This document shows, piece after piece, positions 61,450 through 64,000 of a DNA stretch of 64,000 nt. Under the pieces are notes generated by a model that was not told where the DNA came from, ran no database searches, and saw nothing but the letters and a program-made list of their open reading frames with translations. The stretch's first letter is position 1, and each line of letters starts with the position of its first letter. A program made the translations under genes and the position numbers. Origin of the DNA: an uncultured Psychroserpens sp. (GTDB taxonomy: Bacteria > Bacteroidota > Bacteroidia > Flavobacteriales > Flavobacteriaceae); NCBI RefSeq assembly GCF_947500255.1, contig NZ_CANMRL010000007.1, positions 180,215 to 244,214 on the forward strand. The letters are read 5' to 3'.

Positions 61450-64000
61450 ATGAATTTGTATGTTATTAATTCAAGCAATTATTTAAGATTAAAAAAAATA
61501 GCGCTAATGATAGCGTTTTTATTAGGGTTTCAGATGTCTTTTGCTCAGGCAGACACACCCTGTGAAGGTGCACAGCGTTGGACTCAAGGTTCTACATGGC
61601 TCCCAGATGGTTCAATCGATGATGCTCCTAATGCTGCTTTCCCAAATGGTATCATCAGATGTGGTAGTTCGGCGGAAACGCAATCACAGATAATGCCTTA
61701 CAATAACTCAATTTATGATGCTACTCAATTCGAAATAGACATCTCAGGGATTCCTTGTTTTGATCTTAGTACGCAAACTACAGTGTTTCCGGATAACCCA
61801 ACCAATGGACAGCCTATAATATGGTTAAACTTTGATGTGAGGGCATTCGCTGGTAGTTTTGAAATTCAAATAAATGATAATTCAGGAGACACCATAGCTT
61901 GGGCTTTATACTCTTCAAACGTTCATCAGGCGGGAACAAGCCCTGCTCCCAATGGACAGGAGTTAAGTGGAGATTGTGGAGACCTTAAGCGAATAGCTTG
62001 TGGTGTCGAAAGCTCTAGCACGTGGAATTCAATACCTATCGAAGGAGAAGATTTTCTTGAACCTGCAAATATGTATCTTGCAGTATGGGATCAAGATGCA
62101 GATGGAGATTTAGCCATAAATAATTTTAAGGCGAGGTTTGGTTGTGGCGATAGCGATGTGGTTATTTGCTCACTAGGTGTTGAAGCCCCTGTTGTTTCAT
62201 GTGCAGAAAATGGAACGTATTCTGTAACTGTACCGATTAATGGAGCGAATGGTCAATACACAGCGATTGATTCAAATGCGATTTCAATTTCTAGCGATGT
62301 ATGTCTAGGTAATTTAGGAGGAGGAGCAATTTCGGGTTCGTTTACGTTAACTTACAATCAAGGTACTGACTACAATATTGACATATCTCCAGTTATTCCA
62401 TCTACAAATGGTTGTGAAGACCCAATAAATCCAACACAATGCACTCAAAATGTTGCAGGTGTTAGTCCTCCGCCAGGAACTGATGACATACTAGATACCG
62501 CTACAGTTTGTTCTGAAGATTCTTATTTATGGTCTATTGATGGTAATAGTTATTCTATTGCGGACTCTCCCGTAGAATTGAATTTAATTGATGCTAATGG
62601 CTGTCCATATACTGCGACTTTGACCATTTCTGAATATCCAATCACACCAGATGATGCGGCTTCAGGAGAAGTTTGTGAAGGAGAGACGTTTAATTACGAA
62701 GGTATTGAGTATGCTGTCGGATCACATGATATTCCAAGAACAGATACTAATGGTTGTCCATATAAAACGGTATTAACAGTAACAGCTTATCCAGTCACAC
62801 CAGATGACGCAGCTTCAGGAGAAGTGTGTGAAGGTGAAACGTTTAATTACGAAGGTATTGAGTATGCTGTAGGGTCACATGATATTCCAAGAACAGATAC
62901 TAATGGTTGTCCATATAAAACGGTATTAACAGTAACAGCTTATCCAGTCACACCAGATGACGTAGCTTCAGGAGAAGTTTGTGAAGGAGAGACGTTTAAT
63001 TATGAAGGTATTGAGTATGCTGTCGGATCACATGATATTCCAAGAACAGATACTAATGGTTGTCCGTACAAAACGGTATTAACAGTAACAGCTTATCCAG
63101 TCACACCAGATGACGCAGCTTCAGGAGAAGTTTGTGAAGGCGAGACGTTTAATTATGAAGGTATTGAATATGCTGTAGGATCACATGATATTGCCAAGAT
63201 AGATACTAATGGTTGTCCGTACAAAACAGTATTAACAGTAACAGCTTATCCTGTCACACCAGATGATGCGGCTTCAGGAGAAGTTTGTGAAGGCGAGACG
63301 TTTAACTACGAAGGTATTGAGTATGCTGTAGGGTCACATGATATTCCAAGAACAGATACTAATGGTTGTCCGTACAAAACAGTATTAACAGTAACAGCTT
63401 ATCCAGTCACACCAGATGATGCGGCTTCGGGAGAAGTTTGTGAAGGTGAGACGTTTAATTATGAAGGTATTGAGTATGCTGTCGGATCACATGATATTCC
63501 AAGAACAGATACTAATGGTTGTCCATACAAAACGGTATTAACAGTAACAGCTTATCCAGTCACACTAGATGACGCAGCTTCAGGAGAAGTTTGTGAAGAT
63601 GATAAGTATACATATGAAGGTGTTGAATACGAAGTTGGAGTTTATGATATTCCAAGAACAGATACTAATGGTTGTCCGTATAAAACGGTATTAACAGTAA
63701 CAGCTTACCCTGTGACACCAGATGACGCAGCTTCAGGAGAAGTGTGCGAAGGCGAGACGTTTAACTATGAAGGTATTGAATATGCTGTCGGATCACATGA
63801 TATTCCAAGAACAGATACTAATGGTTGTCCGTATAAAACGGTATTAACAGTAACAGCTTATCCTGTGACGCCAGATATAGAAGATGATGTTACAATCTGT
63901 GAGGGTGATTCTTATTTGTGGGTGGTAGACGGACAAACATATACTGTGTCCGACTCACCAGTAGAATTAGATTTGATAGATGTGAATGGCTGTCCATATT
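61450..64000 (+). CDS. Large secreted repeat protein, 5' part
   Basis: The frame opens with a signal peptide (LKKIALMIAFLLGFQMSFAQ near residues 14-33) and runs to the window edge without a stop, giving at least 850 residues. A non-repetitive N-terminal part (CEGAQRWTQGSTWLPDGS..., to about residue 345) with several Cys pairs precedes Cys-containing beta repeats of 51 residues. Repeats with the form VC-EGE-F-Y-GIEY...NGCPYKTVLTVTA are typical of flavobacterial surface proteins; a T9SS tail may follow beyond the window. It is probably an adhesin. Confidence 0.75.
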   Translation, partial: MNLYVINSSNYLRLKKIALMIAFLLGFQMSFAQADTPCEGAQRWTQGSTWLPDGSIDDAPNAAFPNGIIRCGSSAETQSQIMPYNNSIYDATQFEIDISGIPCFDLSTQTTVFPDNPTNGQPIIWLNFDVRAFAGSFEIQINDNSGDTIAWALYSSNVHQAGTSPAPNGQELSGDCGDLKRIACGVESSSTWNSIPIEGEDFLEPANMYLAVWDQDADGDLAINNFKARFGCGDSDVVICSLGVEAPVVSCAENGTYSVTVPINGANGQYTAIDSNAISISSDVCLGNLGGGAISGSFTLTYNQGTDYNIDISPVIPSTNGCEDPINPTQCTQNVAGVSPPPGTDDILDTATVCSEDSYLWSIDGNSYSIADSPVELNLIDANGCPYTATLTISEYPITPDDAASGEVCEGETFNYEGIEYAVGSHDIPRTDTNGCPYKTVLTVTAYPVTPDDAASGEVCEGETFNYEGIEYAVGSHDIPRTDTNGCPYKTVLTVTAYPVTPDDVASGEVCEGETFNYEGIEYAVGSHDIPRTDTNGCPYKTVLTVTAYPVTPDDAASGEVCEGETFNYEGIEYAVGSHDIAKIDTNGCPYKTVLTVTAYPVTPDDAASGEVCEGETFNYEGIEYAVGSHDIPRTDTNGCPYKTVLTVTAYPVTPDDAASGEVCEGETFNYEGIEYAVGSHDIPRTDTNGCPYKTVLTVTAYPVTLDDAASGEVCEDDKYTYEGVEYEVGVYDIPRTDTNGCPYKTVLTVTAYPVTPDDAASGEVCEGETFNYEGIEYAVGSHDIPRTDTNGCPYKTVLTVTAYPVTPDIEDDVTICEGDSYLWVVDGQTYTVSDSPVELDLIDVNGCPY
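62635..63858 (+). repeat. Eight tandem 153-bp (51-residue) repeats
   Basis: Units start at 62635, 62788, 62941, 63094, 63247, 63400, 63553 and 63706. Each encodes YPVTPDDAASGEVCEGETFN followed by YEGIEYAVGSHDIPRTDTNG and CPYKTVLTVTA. Unit 4 has HDIAKID instead of HDIPRTD and unit 7 reads CEDDKYTYEGVEYEVGVYD; the others are almost identical. Flanking units at 62482 and 63859 are of a diverged type (EDSYLW/GDSYLW). Confidence 0.9.

Noticed and set aside
62635..63858. Regular direct repeats as a CRISPR array
   Set aside because: The 153-bp units are contiguous and code for protein in one open frame; there are no variable spacers.

Overview
The window is AT-rich DNA from a member of the phylum Bacteroidetes, most likely the family Flavobacteriaceae. 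Signs of this are flavobacterial-type DnaK and RpoD-like proteins, secreted proteins ending in type IX secretion (T9SS) sorting tails, lipoproteins with short signal peptides, and one promoter of the Bacteroidetes type (TTTG, about 20 bases, TAnnTTTG). No rRNA, tRNA, CRISPR array, transposase or integrase was seen.

1-16.4 kb is stable chromosome. The 3' end of a YheT-like hydrolase and an M15/extensin-like peptidase precede a one-strand cluster for reductive pyrimidine breakdown (1.7-14.7 kb). It holds PreT and PreA (uracil or thymine to dihydropyrimidine), dihydropyrimidinase, beta-ureidopropionase, a class III aminotransferase and a CoA-acylating semialdehyde dehydrogenase, which together would take uracil to acetyl-CoA and thymine to propionyl-CoA. 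Two permeases (NCS1 and SSS) and a serine beta-lactamase-fold protein sit inside it. The yifB/comM gene follows.

16.4-37.1 kb is accessory DNA and the most interesting part. Small unrelated genes (VOC, AraC, CDF transporter, SRPBCC, ArsR, nucleotidyltransferase, GNAT, lipoproteins, hypotheticals), almost all on the minus strand, are separated by about 130-250 bp imperfect inverted repeats. These repeats look like integron attC sites. In four cassettes the heptamer where the cassette starts is the exact reverse complement of the outer heptamer of that cassette's own downstream site, while the two arms of one linear site do not match; this is the pattern left by integron-type cassette insertion. 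Three copies of a second repeat (leaders) stand upstream of the first gene of three runs, and their conserved sequence stops at the GTT crossover point, as in attI. No integrase is in the window, so this is a cluster of attC-like sites without an integrase. A diverged 43-bp copy of the yifB 3' end at 20.15 kb brackets the first run and suggests separate integration at yifB. A plus-strand block (26.7-29.5 kb: RpoD-like sigma factor, cold-shock protein, AraC protein, three small genes) and a T9SS beta-helix gene (30.9-32.5 kb) interrupt the array.

37.1-64 kb is ordinary chromosome again. It has a TPR membrane protein; DUF2891, an Nramp-related transporter and 5-oxoprolinase PxpABC in an overlapping operon; a membrane protein with a histidine kinase; RluA-type pseudouridine synthase; panB; sdaA; a Crp-like regulator; dnaK with a TGTCA-rich upstream region; a T9SS protein with a C-type lectin domain set inside an HYR domain; an RlmI-like methyltransferase; a nitronate monooxygenase-like protein; a YtxH protein; an AraC/GyrI regulator; a YCII protein coupled to an ECF sigma factor; and a GNAT. 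The window ends inside a large secreted protein with eight tandem 51-residue repeats.
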